DNA of 9,140 nt, taken from Enterococcus_E cecorum_B. Its GTDB lineage: Bacteria; Bacillota; Bacilli; Lactobacillales; Enterococcaceae. The stretch spans positions 1 through 9,140 of the forward strand of contig CAMMST010000071.1 in the NCBI GenBank assembly GCA_946499615.1. Direction: 5' to 3'. Below are positions 1 through 6,339 of the stretch, in pieces. The position numbers and the translations under genes were made by a program. Every line of letters starts with the position of its first letter. Position 1 is the stretch's first letter. The notes below the pieces were generated by a model. It saw nothing but the letters and a program-made list of their open reading frames with translations. It made no database searches and was not told the origin of the DNA.

Positions 1-62
1 TAAAGATTTTCCTAGACAGGCCGGCTTAGATGCGATGTAGCTACCCTTCGAACACCGTGAAT

Positions 63-95
63 TAAGGTTGTGAGCCGGGTCGGTCAGCCACGAGC
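63..95 (+). repeat. 33-bp element, left copy (inverted relative to 5021-5053)
   Basis: Read on the plus strand, this stretch matches the reverse complement of 5021-5053 at 26 of 33 positions, including a perfect first 14 bases (TAAGGTTGTGAGCC). The two copies point toward each other and bracket the deacetylase gene and the apbE operon. This copy and its surroundings (about 1-100) are visibly more GC-rich than the neighbouring DNA. It may be the end of a dispersed intergenic repeat or a relic of a rearrangement; no transposase gene is present. I recognise no named family from this stretch alone. Confidence 0.55.
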
Positions 96-110
96 GGATA
101 TAGCAAATCA

Positions 111-152
111 AAAAAACCTAGTCTACTTTTTGCATGTAGGCTAGGATTTATT
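111..152. terminator. bidirectional rho-independent terminator downstream of the deacetylase
   Basis: A 10-bp stem, CCTAGTCTAC (117-126) with GTAGGCTAGG (136-145), has one G-T pair and a 9-base loop. It is flanked by an A run on the left and a T run on the right, so it can end transcripts in both directions. For the minus-strand deacetylase gene, whose stop codon is at 156-158, it sits immediately after the coding region. Confidence 0.85.
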
Positions 153-155
153 TTT

Positions 156-1607
156 TTATACAGTACGGGCATCGTCTTGGCTAAAGTATTGCATCCGTGG
201 TTTGTCTTGATATTGCAGCAATTGGTCAACTGTCACGAATTCATATCCTTGGGCTTTCAATTGCTCAATAATTGGATTAACCGCATCAATGGTGGTTTGA
301 TAAATATCATGCATCAAAATAATCGAACCAGGCTGTACCGTTTGTAAGACATGTTGCACAATCAGCGGTGTATTTCTTAGCTCCCAGTCACGTGAATCAA
401 TATTCCACTGGATGATGGCCTTGTCGATAACCTGTGCACCTTGGCTATTAATCGCACCATATGGCGGACGCAAAATCTTAGGTAGCTGTCCACCTGCTAG
501 ATAAATAGACTTATCGGCTTCATGGATATCCGTTTTGATTGCATCTGGAGCCATCGAACGTAAATTATTATGCACATTAGAGTGGCTACCGATTTCATGC
601 CCTTCACTCGCGGCCCGTTTCACCACTTCAGGATATTGACGTGCGCTACTTCCTAACATAAAGAAAGTGGCCTTCACTTGTTGGGCTGCTAAAATATCTA
701 ACAATTGATTGGTGGTTTGCGCTTTTGGACCGTCATCAAAAGTCAAAGCAACGTACTTTTTATTCGGATCGAGGCCAGGCATTTGCTCTTGGGTTTGACC
801 AATGGCGTAGTTTTGATCGATATAAGGTAACACTAAATTCAAAGGTAAGCTTACAGTTTTCAGATTCCCAATTTTCTTATCTAAAGTAATTTTTAGCTGA
901 TTATCTTGAATTTTCATCTTTTGATCCATGTTCAGATTTTTTAAATTTAAGACTTGATCAATCACTTTATCAGGCGCTTTGACTTGCTCTAAAATCTTTT
1001 GTTGCACAAGTGGTTTGATGGTGAGTAGATTTTCATCACTACCAATAATTTGTTTGGCACTTGGAGTTTGTCCCGTTTCACTTGAAAGCAAAAGCGCACT
1101 CTGTTGCAGTGGTTGCTCATGGAATTTTTCCTTGTCTTGATTCCATGTGAAAAATTGGCTGGATAGCACAATTTTATTCATTTTTGGATTTAAGACATGC
1201 TTTTCGATTTTTTTAATCCAAGTTGTACCCGCATCAATTTTATGTTTTTTCTGGAAAGCGACCTTCATCTCTTGGAATTTTTCTTCTATTAAAGGTTGTT
1301 CTTTCGTGAATTTTTCATTTTTCGGATGGAAAGTTACGGTGTATAAGCGTTTTTCTTGAACTTTTTCTTCACTAAAATCAGCTATTCGTTGCTTTTTAAT
1401 GAGTTGCTTTTGGGCAGTTTCAAAAGTGTCGACTTTCTTTTGGTCTTTGTTATGCCAGATAAACACGATTAAAAAGGCAATCCCCAGAACAATCAACGCT
1501 AAAGGTAAGTGCCACATCCAACCCGTTTTATGCTTTCTATGCTCTAGTTGGACTTCTCGGCGTTGTCGTCTAGAATTTGTCGTTTTTTCATTTGAATTTT
1601 CGGTCAT
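156..1607 (-). CDS. membrane-anchored peptidoglycan/polysaccharide deacetylase (PgdA-like, NodB domain)
   Basis: This 483-residue protein probably removes N-acetyl groups from cell-wall GlcNAc, which in Gram-positive PgdA enzymes gives lysozyme resistance. It has a basic cytoplasmic N-terminus (1-30), one membrane segment (about 33-51), an extracellular linker domain (about 85-265) and a C-terminal NodB/CE4 domain (about 283-465). All CE4 motifs are visible: TFDDGP (289-294, catalytic and metal Asp), HSNVH (342-346, metal His pair), RPPYG (380-384), DSRDW (404-408) and LMHD (431-434). The domain therefore looks active. The linker, with an 'LLLSSETGQ...' strand and a later 'LPLNLVLPYI', resembles the RsiV/DUF3298-type fold found in related deacetylases; this is recognition by eye. 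The start is ATG at 1605-1607 with an AGGGG ribosome site 8 bases upstream. It is monocistronic, divergent from apbE, and closed by the terminator at 111-152. The substrate could be another cell-wall polymer, so no symbol is given. Confidence 0.9.
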   Translation of the reverse strand: MTENSNEKTTNSRRQRREVQLEHRKHKTGWMWHLPLALIVLGIAFLIVFIWHNKDQKKVDTFETAQKQLIKKQRIADFSEEKVQEKRLYTVTFHPKNEKFTKEQPLIEEKFQEMKVAFQKKHKIDAGTTWIKKIEKHVLNPKMNKIVLSSQFFTWNQDKEKFHEQPLQQSALLLSSETGQTPSAKQIIGSDENLLTIKPLVQQKILEQVKAPDKVIDQVLNLKNLNMDQKMKIQDNQLKITLDKKIGNLKTVSLPLNLVLPYIDQNYAIGQTQEQMPGLDPNKKYVALTFDDGPKAQTTNQLLDILAAQQVKATFFMLGSSARQYPEVVKRAASEGHEIGSHSNVHNNLRSMAPDAIKTDIHEADKSIYLAGGQLPKILRPPYGAINSQGAQVIDKAIIQWNIDSRDWELRNTPLIVQHVLQTVQPGSIILMHDIYQTTIDAVNPIIEQLKAQGYEFVTVDQLLQYQDKPRMQYFSQDDARTV

Positions 1608-1668
1608 TTTCCCAACCCCTTTTCCCCTAATTCTGTGAAATAAAAAACTAATTAATTTTTCATTTTCG

Positions 1669-1696
1669 TATATACACTAAACTTATCATGTTTGAA
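1669..1696 (-). promoter_or_regulatory. possible promoter of the deacetylase gene
   Basis: On the minus strand, TTCAAA (1691-1696) lies 16 bp before TATATA (1669-1674), about 60 bases upstream of the start codon. The -10 is good and the -35 is weak. Other AT-rich hexamers nearby could serve instead. Confidence 0.3.
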
Positions 1697-1806
1697 AGCT
1701 GAATACAAGGGGACTTTAGACTGAAAATTTTTCAAAATATTTTCAATGATAATAACGAATTTTGGATAAGCTGTCATCTGACGTATTGGCTAATAAACAA
1801 TAATAG

Positions 1807-1819
1807 TTCACTCTGTGAA
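1807..1819. promoter_or_regulatory. short palindrome TTCAC-TCT-GTGAA upstream of apbE
   Basis: A perfect 5-bp inverted repeat with a 3-bp centre lies 10 bases before the proposed apbE -35 box. The right half runs on into GTGAAAAATTTTGC (1815-1828), which resembles one half of a Rex (NADH-sensing repressor) operator. The full Rex palindrome is not present. It is an operator candidate only. Confidence 0.25.
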
Positions 1820-1828
1820 AAATTTTGC

Positions 1829-1857
1829 TTGCAATTTCCCTTAGAAACCGATATCAT
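1829..1857 (+). promoter_or_regulatory. promoter of the apbE operon
   Basis: TTGCAA (1829-1834) and TATCAT (1852-1857) are separated by 17 bp, a sigma-A type arrangement. Initiation would fall near 1864, giving a leader of only about 23 bases that contains the ribosome site AGAAGGA (1871-1877), 9 bases before the ATG. No riboswitch fits in so short a leader, so FMN-riboswitch control is unlikely. Confidence 0.5.
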
Positions 1858-1886
1858 ATAGTTCGTAAAAAGAAGGATGTGAGAAA

Positions 1887-2822
1887 ATGCAAGCATCTAA
1901 GCAATGGAAGATGATGGGCACGTTTATTGATTTATGGATAGATTCTGATTTAGATTGTGAAAAAATATTCATAAATATAACAGATGAATTATTAGCTTTA
2001 AATCAATGCTTTTCAGCCAATCAAGAAACCTCTGAATTAATGCAATTAAATCACTTAGCAGGAGTTTGTCCAGTGGCTGTGAGTCCAGCGCTTTTTTCGT
2101 TGATTTCAATTGGCAAGCAGCATAGTTTGGCACAACCTAGCCATTTGAATATTGCTATTGGTCCTTTAGTGAAATTGTGGCGTATTGGTTTTAAACAAGC
2201 GAAACTCCCTACACCAACAGAGATTTTTGCGACCTTACCATTGCTCAATAGTGAACAAATCATTTTAGATTCACAACAGCAAACGGTATTTTTAGCACGA
2301 AAAGGGATGGAAATTGATTTAGGGGCACTTGCTAAGGGTTACATTGCTGACTATTTAATGGCTAAATTGAAAAAACAATGCCATAGTGCGATGATTAATT
2401 TAGGTGGTAACTTTTTAGCTTTTGGTCCTAATCCAAAACGTGAAAATGGCAAATGGTATGTAGGTATTCAACATCCACAAAAGCCACGTCACCAACATTT
2501 AGGAATATTAGCAATTGAAAATCAATCTGTAGTCACTTCAGGTATTTATGAGCGTTTTTTGATGGTTGATGGAAAGCGGTATCATCATTTGCTAGATTCG
2601 CAAACAGGATTTCCTTTTGAAACGCGGATGGCCAGTTTGACGATTGTTGCAAACCAATCCTTAACCTGTGAAATATGGACAAGTCGTTTGTTTGGTTTAC
2701 CTATTTCAGAGGCATTAGCAGTGATTGAGCAGCATCCAGAACTTGAAGGAATTATTGTAGATCAAGAAAATCAGGTATATCTTTCTTCAGGATTGAAATC
2801 TTTTTACTATCCAAATAGATAA
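1887..2822 (+). CDS. apbE: cytosolic FAD:protein FMN transferase (ApbE family)
   Basis: This 311-residue protein is predicted to cleave FAD and attach FMN through a phosphoester bond to Ser/Thr of target proteins. Family motifs appear in order: MMGTFIDLW (9-17), IGPLVKLWRIG (91-101), DLGALAKGY (144-152), INLGGN (170-175), TSGIYERF (217-224) and HHLLDSQTGFP (233-243). The late metal-site motif, usually ADalsT, reads CEIWT (261-265): the Thr is kept but Glu stands where Asp is normal. There is no signal peptide, lipobox or membrane segment, so it should act in the cytosol, unlike the lipoprotein ApbE forms. The ATG has a good ribosome site. It is first in a three-gene operon, 20 bases before the next gene. 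The terminal gene carries two ApbE-type acceptor motifs and is its obvious substrate. The old thiamine-biosynthesis label for this family should not be used. Confidence 0.9.
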   Translation: MQASKQWKMMGTFIDLWIDSDLDCEKIFINITDELLALNQCFSANQETSELMQLNHLAGVCPVAVSPALFSLISIGKQHSLAQPSHLNIAIGPLVKLWRIGFKQAKLPTPTEIFATLPLLNSEQIILDSQQQTVFLARKGMEIDLGALAKGYIADYLMAKLKKQCHSAMINLGGNFLAFGPNPKRENGKWYVGIQHPQKPRHQHLGILAIENQSVVTSGIYERFLMVDGKRYHHLLDSQTGFPFETRMASLTIVANQSLTCEIWTSRLFGLPISEALAVIEQHPELEGIIVDQENQVYLSSGLKSFYYPNR

Positions 2823-2842
2823 ATATTTAAGGAGGCTTTTTT

Positions 2843-3448
2843 ATGAAGTTAATTGGTATTGTAGGAACGAATTCAAAACGTTCAACGAATCGACAATTAT
2901 TAGAATATATGCAAAAACATTTTGCAAAACAAGCAAGTATCGAGTTGGTAGAAATTAAAGATTTACCGATTTTTAATAAACCTGCCAATCGTAAAGTGCC
3001 TGCTAGTGTGTCAGAAATTGCCAAAAAGATTGAAGAAGCGGATGGCGTGATTATTGGGACACCTGAATACGATCATTCTATTCCAGCGGTGTTAATGAGT
3101 GCTTTGGCTTGGTTATCTTATGGGATTCATCCATTATTAAATAAACCTGTGATGATTACTGGTGCCTCTTACGGAACATTAGGATCTTCAAGAGCACAAG
3201 CACAGTTACGTCAAATTCTTGATTCACCAGAAATCAATGCGACAATTATGCCTAGTTCAGAATTTCTATTGGCTCATTCATTACAAGCATTTGATGAAAA
3301 TGGGGATTTAATCGATCTAGATACCATTCATAAGTTAGAAGGCTTGTTTGCTGATTTTCGCTTATTTATAAAAGTGAATGAAAAAATGGTTCATGCCAAA
3401 GAAGCCTTGAAAAAAGATGCAGAAAACTTTGATTGGGAAAACTTGTAA
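2843..3448 (+). CDS. NADPH-dependent FMN reductase family flavoprotein
   Basis: This 201-residue, single-domain, flavodoxin-like protein belongs to the FMN_red family, which binds FMN non-covalently and uses NAD(P)H to reduce flavins, quinones or other acceptors. Visible are the N-terminal strand and phosphate loop IGIVGTNSKRSTNRQLL (4-20), the FMN-ring loop GTPEYDHSIP (72-81) followed by the LMSALAWLSY helix (84-93), and KPVMITGASYGTLGSSRAQ (101-119). No signal peptide or membrane segment is seen. A strong AAGGAGG ribosome site (2829-2836 region) precedes the ATG. It lies between apbE and a longer paralogue that shares the same motifs, and it lacks the flavinylation tail of that paralogue. 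The two may form a mixed oligomer or pass electrons to each other; that is inference. The physiological acceptor cannot be read from sequence. Confidence 0.85.
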   Translation: MKLIGIVGTNSKRSTNRQLLEYMQKHFAKQASIELVEIKDLPIFNKPANRKVPASVSEIAKKIEEADGVIIGTPEYDHSIPAVLMSALAWLSYGIHPLLNKPVMITGASYGTLGSSRAQAQLRQILDSPEINATIMPSSEFLLAHSLQAFDENGDLIDLDTIHKLEGLFADFRLFIKVNEKMVHAKEALKKDAENFDWENL

Positions 3449-3465
3449 GAAAAGAGGATACGTCT

Positions 3466-4680
3466 ATGAAAAAATTTGTTGGCATTGTCGGTTCAAATGC
3501 AGAACTATCATATAATCGTAAGTTATTAGAATTTATTCGTCGTCACTTTAAAACAAAATTTGAATTAGAATTATTGGAAATTGATCAAGTACCAATGTTT
3601 AATCAAGATGAAGATTGGCAAGAGAGCTTCCAACTAAGATATCTTTATAATAAAATTACCCGAGCAGATGGTGTGATTATTGCAACGCCTGAACACAATC
3701 ACACAATTACTGCAGCCTTAAAGAGTGTTTTAGAATGGCTATCTTATAAGGTTCATCCATTTGAAAGTAAACCAGTAATGATTGTGGGGGCATCTTATTA
3801 TGATCAAGGAACTTCTCGTGCCCAAGTTCATTTACGAAAAATTTTAGATGCTCCTGGGGTCAATGCATATACTTTACCAGGTAATGAATTCTTATTAGGA
3901 AAAGCCAAAGAAGCCTTTGATGATGAAGGGAATATTACCAATGTAGGTACGGTGAATTTCTTAGAGACTTGCTTAGATAATTTTGTGAAATATGTGGATG
4001 TAGTCAGTCATTTAAAAAAACCTAAACCAATTGAACCCGAAGATTTAACCGCTTCTCATCCAATTGCTACTACGATTACTGAAATTGATCCAGATGACCC
4101 AGACTGGTTAGAAAAAGCAGCCGAATTAACAGGCGCTGTTTCAGGAGATACTTATGTGAAGTTAGATAATGGCCTATTAACAGTGAACCAATTAAATATG
4201 TTTTTAAAAGCTATGCCATTTGAATTAACTTATTCTGATGATAATAATCAATTTTTATACTATAATGCTAGTCACCAAGATCCGGATACCATGTTGGCTA
4301 AACGTGTGCCAAGTCAAGTGGGTAATCGTTTATCAACAGTTCATAATTCTTTGCCTGCAAATCGGATGAAAAATGTAGAGTGGGTAGTAGGAACTTTACG
4401 TAATGGTAACCAAGAATATGTACGTACGATTGTTCCAGGCTCACCAGAAAGTGTGATTAATACTCATAATTATCAAGCGATGTATTATCCTGATGGTTCA
4501 TTTGCGGGAATTAATGAAATTGTCTTTAATTTTAAACCTTGGTTGGATTGGTATTTACAAGAAACAGGTCAATACCTAGCAGGTGGTAAGGTAGCAGCAA
4601 TGCCGTCAGCCGATGCAACTTCTGGAGCGTCACAAGCTGGGGGGCAAGCTGATGCCACTTCTGGAGCATCTGAACATTAA
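3466..4680 (+). CDS. FMN reductase-PAS fusion with C-terminal double flavinylation tail
   Basis: This is a 404-residue cytosolic protein. Residues 1-180 are a second FMN_red flavodoxin-like domain paralogous to the upstream gene: VGIVGSNAELSYNRKLL (5-21), ATPEHNHTIT (73-82) and KPVMIVGASYYDQGTSRAQ (102-120). A linker follows (about 181-234). Residues about 238-365 look like a PAS_10-type domain (NQLNMFLKAMPFELTYSDDNNQ, then YYNAS, GNRLSTVHNSLP and YYPDGSFAGINEIVFNF). The tail has two copies of DATSGAS (383-389 and 396-402) joined by a short Gly/Ala/Gln linker, and the protein ends two residues later. DxxS/TGAT/S is the ApbE acceptor pattern, with the residue before GA carrying FMN. I chose ATG 3466 because GAGGA lies about 7 bases upstream; an in-frame TTG at 3433 has no ribosome site and overlaps the previous gene. 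It is probably an NAD(P)H-driven electron relay to an unknown acceptor. Confidence 0.85.
   Translation: MKKFVGIVGSNAELSYNRKLLEFIRRHFKTKFELELLEIDQVPMFNQDEDWQESFQLRYLYNKITRADGVIIATPEHNHTITAALKSVLEWLSYKVHPFESKPVMIVGASYYDQGTSRAQVHLRKILDAPGVNAYTLPGNEFLLGKAKEAFDDEGNITNVGTVNFLETCLDNFVKYVDVVSHLKKPKPIEPEDLTASHPIATTITEIDPDDPDWLEKAAELTGAVSGDTYVKLDNGLLTVNQLNMFLKAMPFELTYSDDNNQFLYYNASHQDPDTMLAKRVPSQVGNRLSTVHNSLPANRMKNVEWVVGTLRNGNQEYVRTIVPGSPESVINTHNYQAMYYPDGSFAGINEIVFNFKPWLDWYLQETGQYLAGGKVAAMPSADATSGASQAGGQADATSGASEH
4609..4674 (+). repeat. 39-bp tandem duplication encoding two flavinylation motifs
   Basis: Two copies of a GATGC-start, CTTCTGGAGC-containing segment begin at 4612 and 4651, 39 bases (13 codons) apart. 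They differ mainly at third codon positions (GCA/GCC for Ala, GCG/GCA for Ala). Protein-level conservation with silent drift suggests selection on the motif rather than a very recent DNA duplication. Confidence 0.75.
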
Positions 4681-4700
4681 AAATAATTGATATCAATGAA

Positions 4701-4766
4701 AAAGCGAATAGCCAGCTTAAGGATTTCACTTAAGTTTGGTTATTCGCTTTATTTTGTGTGTTTTAA
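4701..4766 (+). terminator. rho-independent terminator of the apbE operon
   Basis: A long stem pairs 4701-4714 (AAAGCGAATAGCCA) with 4737-4750 (TGGTTATTCGCTTT), with one G-T pair. An inner CTTAAG/CTTAAG stem (4716-4721 with 4729-4734) caps it, and a T-rich tract follows. It starts 20 bases after the operon's stop codon and separates it from the convergent serS gene. Confidence 0.85.
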
Positions 4767-4795
4767 TGTTAATCAAGAGAAGCAGTGTTGTGTAA

Positions 4796-4886
4796 CCGGC
4801 CATTTCAGTCAGTGTTAAACCACCATCTAGCAAATGATTTAAACTAGTAAAATCTTTAAATATGGTGGATTTTACTGTCATTCCGG
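4796..4886. repeat. imperfect palindrome 1 of an intergenic repeat element
   Basis: Arms start with CCGG (4796-4799 and 4883-4886) and contain CCACCAT (4820-4826) opposite ATGGTGG (4862-4868). An inner palindrome is centred on ACTAGT near 4845. Together with the adjoining palindrome 4894-5013 it gives two independent stem-loops side by side. That layout resembles the EFAR-type miniature repeats described from Enterococcus faecalis, but I cannot confirm membership without alignment. I see no coding potential in this gap. Confidence 0.6.
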
Positions 4887-4893
4887 GCATCAG

Positions 4894-5013
4894 TATCAAT
4901 CAACTAAATACTTGGAAAATTCACCCTCCTGCATAAGAAAATCTCCTTTCATCCGATTTTCTTAGCAGAAGGTAACACATGAATTTTCTCGTATTTGACC
5001 AAGTTGATTGATA
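4894..5013. repeat. imperfect palindrome 2 of an intergenic repeat element
   Basis: The outer arms TATCAATCAACT (4894-4905) and AGTTGATTGATA (5002-5013) are perfectly complementary. Inner paired blocks are GAAAATTCA (4915-4923) with TGAATTTTC (4980-4988) and TAAGAAAATC (4934-4943) with GATTTTCTTA (4955-4964), around an 11-base loop. The whole forms a stem-loop of about 120 bases downstream of serS. It could also act as a terminator or stabilise the serS transcript 3' end, but no clean T run follows the stem on the minus strand. Confidence 0.7.
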
Positions 5014-5020
5014 ACCTTTT

Positions 5021-5053
5021 GCTTGGAGCTAATCGGCCTGGCTCACAACCTTA
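5021..5053 (-). repeat. 33-bp element, right copy (inverted relative to 63-95)
   Basis: On the minus strand this starts TAAGGTTGTGAGCC, just after the serS stop codon, and matches 63-95 at 26 of 33 positions. It abuts the double palindrome at 4796-5013 and may be part of the same repeat element. Confidence 0.55.
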
Positions 5054-5055
5054 TT

Positions 5056-6327
5056 TTATTTTTCGATTTTGGTTACGCCGCCCATGTATGGGACTAAGAC
5101 TTCAGGGATGGTCACGCTACCGTCTTCGTTTTGGTAGTTTTCTAAGATAGCCGCAACCGTACGACCAACAGCGAGCCCTGAACCATTCAACGTGTGGACA
5201 TATTGCACTTTACCATTTTCATCACGGTAACGAATCATGGCACGTCTTGCTTGGAAGTCCTCGCAGTTTGAGCAAGAACTGATTTCGCGATACGTATCTT
5301 GCGCTGGAATCCATACTTCTAAGTCATAGGTTTTAGCCGCAGAGAATCCCATATCACCAGTTGATAAGGCTACAACGCGGTAAGGCAAGTTCAATTTTTG
5401 CAAGATATTTTCAGCGTTTTGCGTCATTTTTTCTAATTCATTGTAAGATTCTTCTGGTTTCGTTAATTTCACCATTTCGACTTTGTTAAATTGGTGCAAA
5501 CGAATCAAACCACGTGTATCACGACCGGCACTACCAGCTTCTGAACGGAAAGAAGGGCTCAAAGCAGTAAAGTAAACAGGTAGATCCGCTTCTTCTAAAA
5601 TTTCGCCATTATAATAGTTGGTTAATGGCACTTCAGCCGTTGGAATCAAAGTCAAATCTGTGTTGGTTAATTGGAAAACATCTTCCTTAAACTTAGGAAA
5701 TTGTCCAGTTCCAAACATTGAATGGCTATTTACAATATAAGGGGGGATGACTTCGGTATAGCCTTCTTTGCCGTGTTCATCGAGCATAAAGTTGTAAATC
5801 GCTCTTTCCAAACGGGCGCCTAAACCTTTATAAAAGACAAAGCGACTACCAGACACCTTCGCCCCACGTTCAAAGTCTAAAATACCAAGGTTTTCAGCAA
5901 TTTCCCAGTGAGGTTTTGGTTCAAAATCAAATTCGCGGACCGTTCCATGACGGCGAACTTCGACATTATCATCTTCATCTTTACCAATTGGCGTACTTTC
6001 ATGTGGTAAGTTTGGCAAAGTTGTGGCGATGGCAGTTAGCTCTTCATCGATTTTGGCGATTTGTTCGTCCAAAGCTTTGATTTCTTCACCGACTTTTTTC
6101 ATTTGCGCAATTTTGTCATCGGCATTTTCTTTATTGCGTTTTAATTGCGCAATTTCACCAGACACATCATTTCTAAGTTTTTTCAACTCTTCTACTTTCA
6201 CTAATTCTGCGCGGCGTTTTTCATCTAAAGCGACAAATTCATTGATTTTTGCTTCGTCTACATTACGGGTAGCCAGTTTTTCTTTGACCATGGCTACATT
6301 TTGACGAATCATTTTAATATCTAACAT
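5056..6327 (-). CDS. serS: seryl-tRNA synthetase
   Basis: This 423-residue protein charges tRNA-Ser with serine in the cytosol and is of usual length for bacterial SerRS. The N-terminal tRNA-binding arm is a long charged coiled coil (about 25-105). The class II catalytic core follows: TAE serine-binding loop (230-232), motif 2 from FRSEAGSAGRDTRG through LHQF (260-280) and motif 3 GSGLAVGRT (382-390). The typical C-terminal VPYMGG is present (412-417). I chose ATG 6325-6327 because GGAGGG (6334-6339) is 6 bases upstream and the protein then begins MLDIKMIRQN, as SerRS proteins usually do. An in-frame TTG at 6328-6330 would be too close to that ribosome site. It has its own promoter and a T-box leader, and no downstream gene on its transcript inside the window. 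Enterococci can carry two serS genes, so this may be one of a pair. Confidence 0.97.
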   Translation of the reverse strand: MLDIKMIRQNVAMVKEKLATRNVDEAKINEFVALDEKRRAELVKVEELKKLRNDVSGEIAQLKRNKENADDKIAQMKKVGEEIKALDEQIAKIDEELTAIATTLPNLPHESTPIGKDEDDNVEVRRHGTVREFDFEPKPHWEIAENLGILDFERGAKVSGSRFVFYKGLGARLERAIYNFMLDEHGKEGYTEVIPPYIVNSHSMFGTGQFPKFKEDVFQLTNTDLTLIPTAEVPLTNYYNGEILEEADLPVYFTALSPSFRSEAGSAGRDTRGLIRLHQFNKVEMVKLTKPEESYNELEKMTQNAENILQKLNLPYRVVALSTGDMGFSAAKTYDLEVWIPAQDTYREISSCSNCEDFQARRAMIRYRDENGKVQYVHTLNGSGLAVGRTVAAILENYQNEDGSVTIPEVLVPYMGGVTKIEK

Positions 6328-6339
6328 CAAAATCCCTCC

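Noticed and set aside
2..40. Possible C-terminal tail of a plus-strand gene entering from the left (ends at TAG 38-40)
   Set aside because: Only 12 codons are visible and other frames also close nearby; too short to support a gene.
20..78. GC-rich stretch with GTTCGAA on the minus strand, resembling a tRNA T-loop
   Set aside because: No acceptor, D or anticodon stems can be built around it; only a weak CCGGCT/AGCCGG pairing is present.
1744..1762. TGATAAT-containing stretch resembling half a Fur box
   Set aside because: The second half does not match the inverted 7-1-7 pattern, and AT-rich DNA gives such half-sites often.
3433..3465. Upstream TTG start for the reductase-PAS gene
   Set aside because: It has no ribosome site and overlaps the preceding gene; ATG 3466 has a well-placed GAGGA.
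6023..6304. Open frame of 93 codons opposite the serS coiled-coil region
   Set aside because: It is antisense to the repetitive Lys/Glu/Ala codons of the serS arm; its Ser/Phe/Ile-rich composition is an artefact of that.
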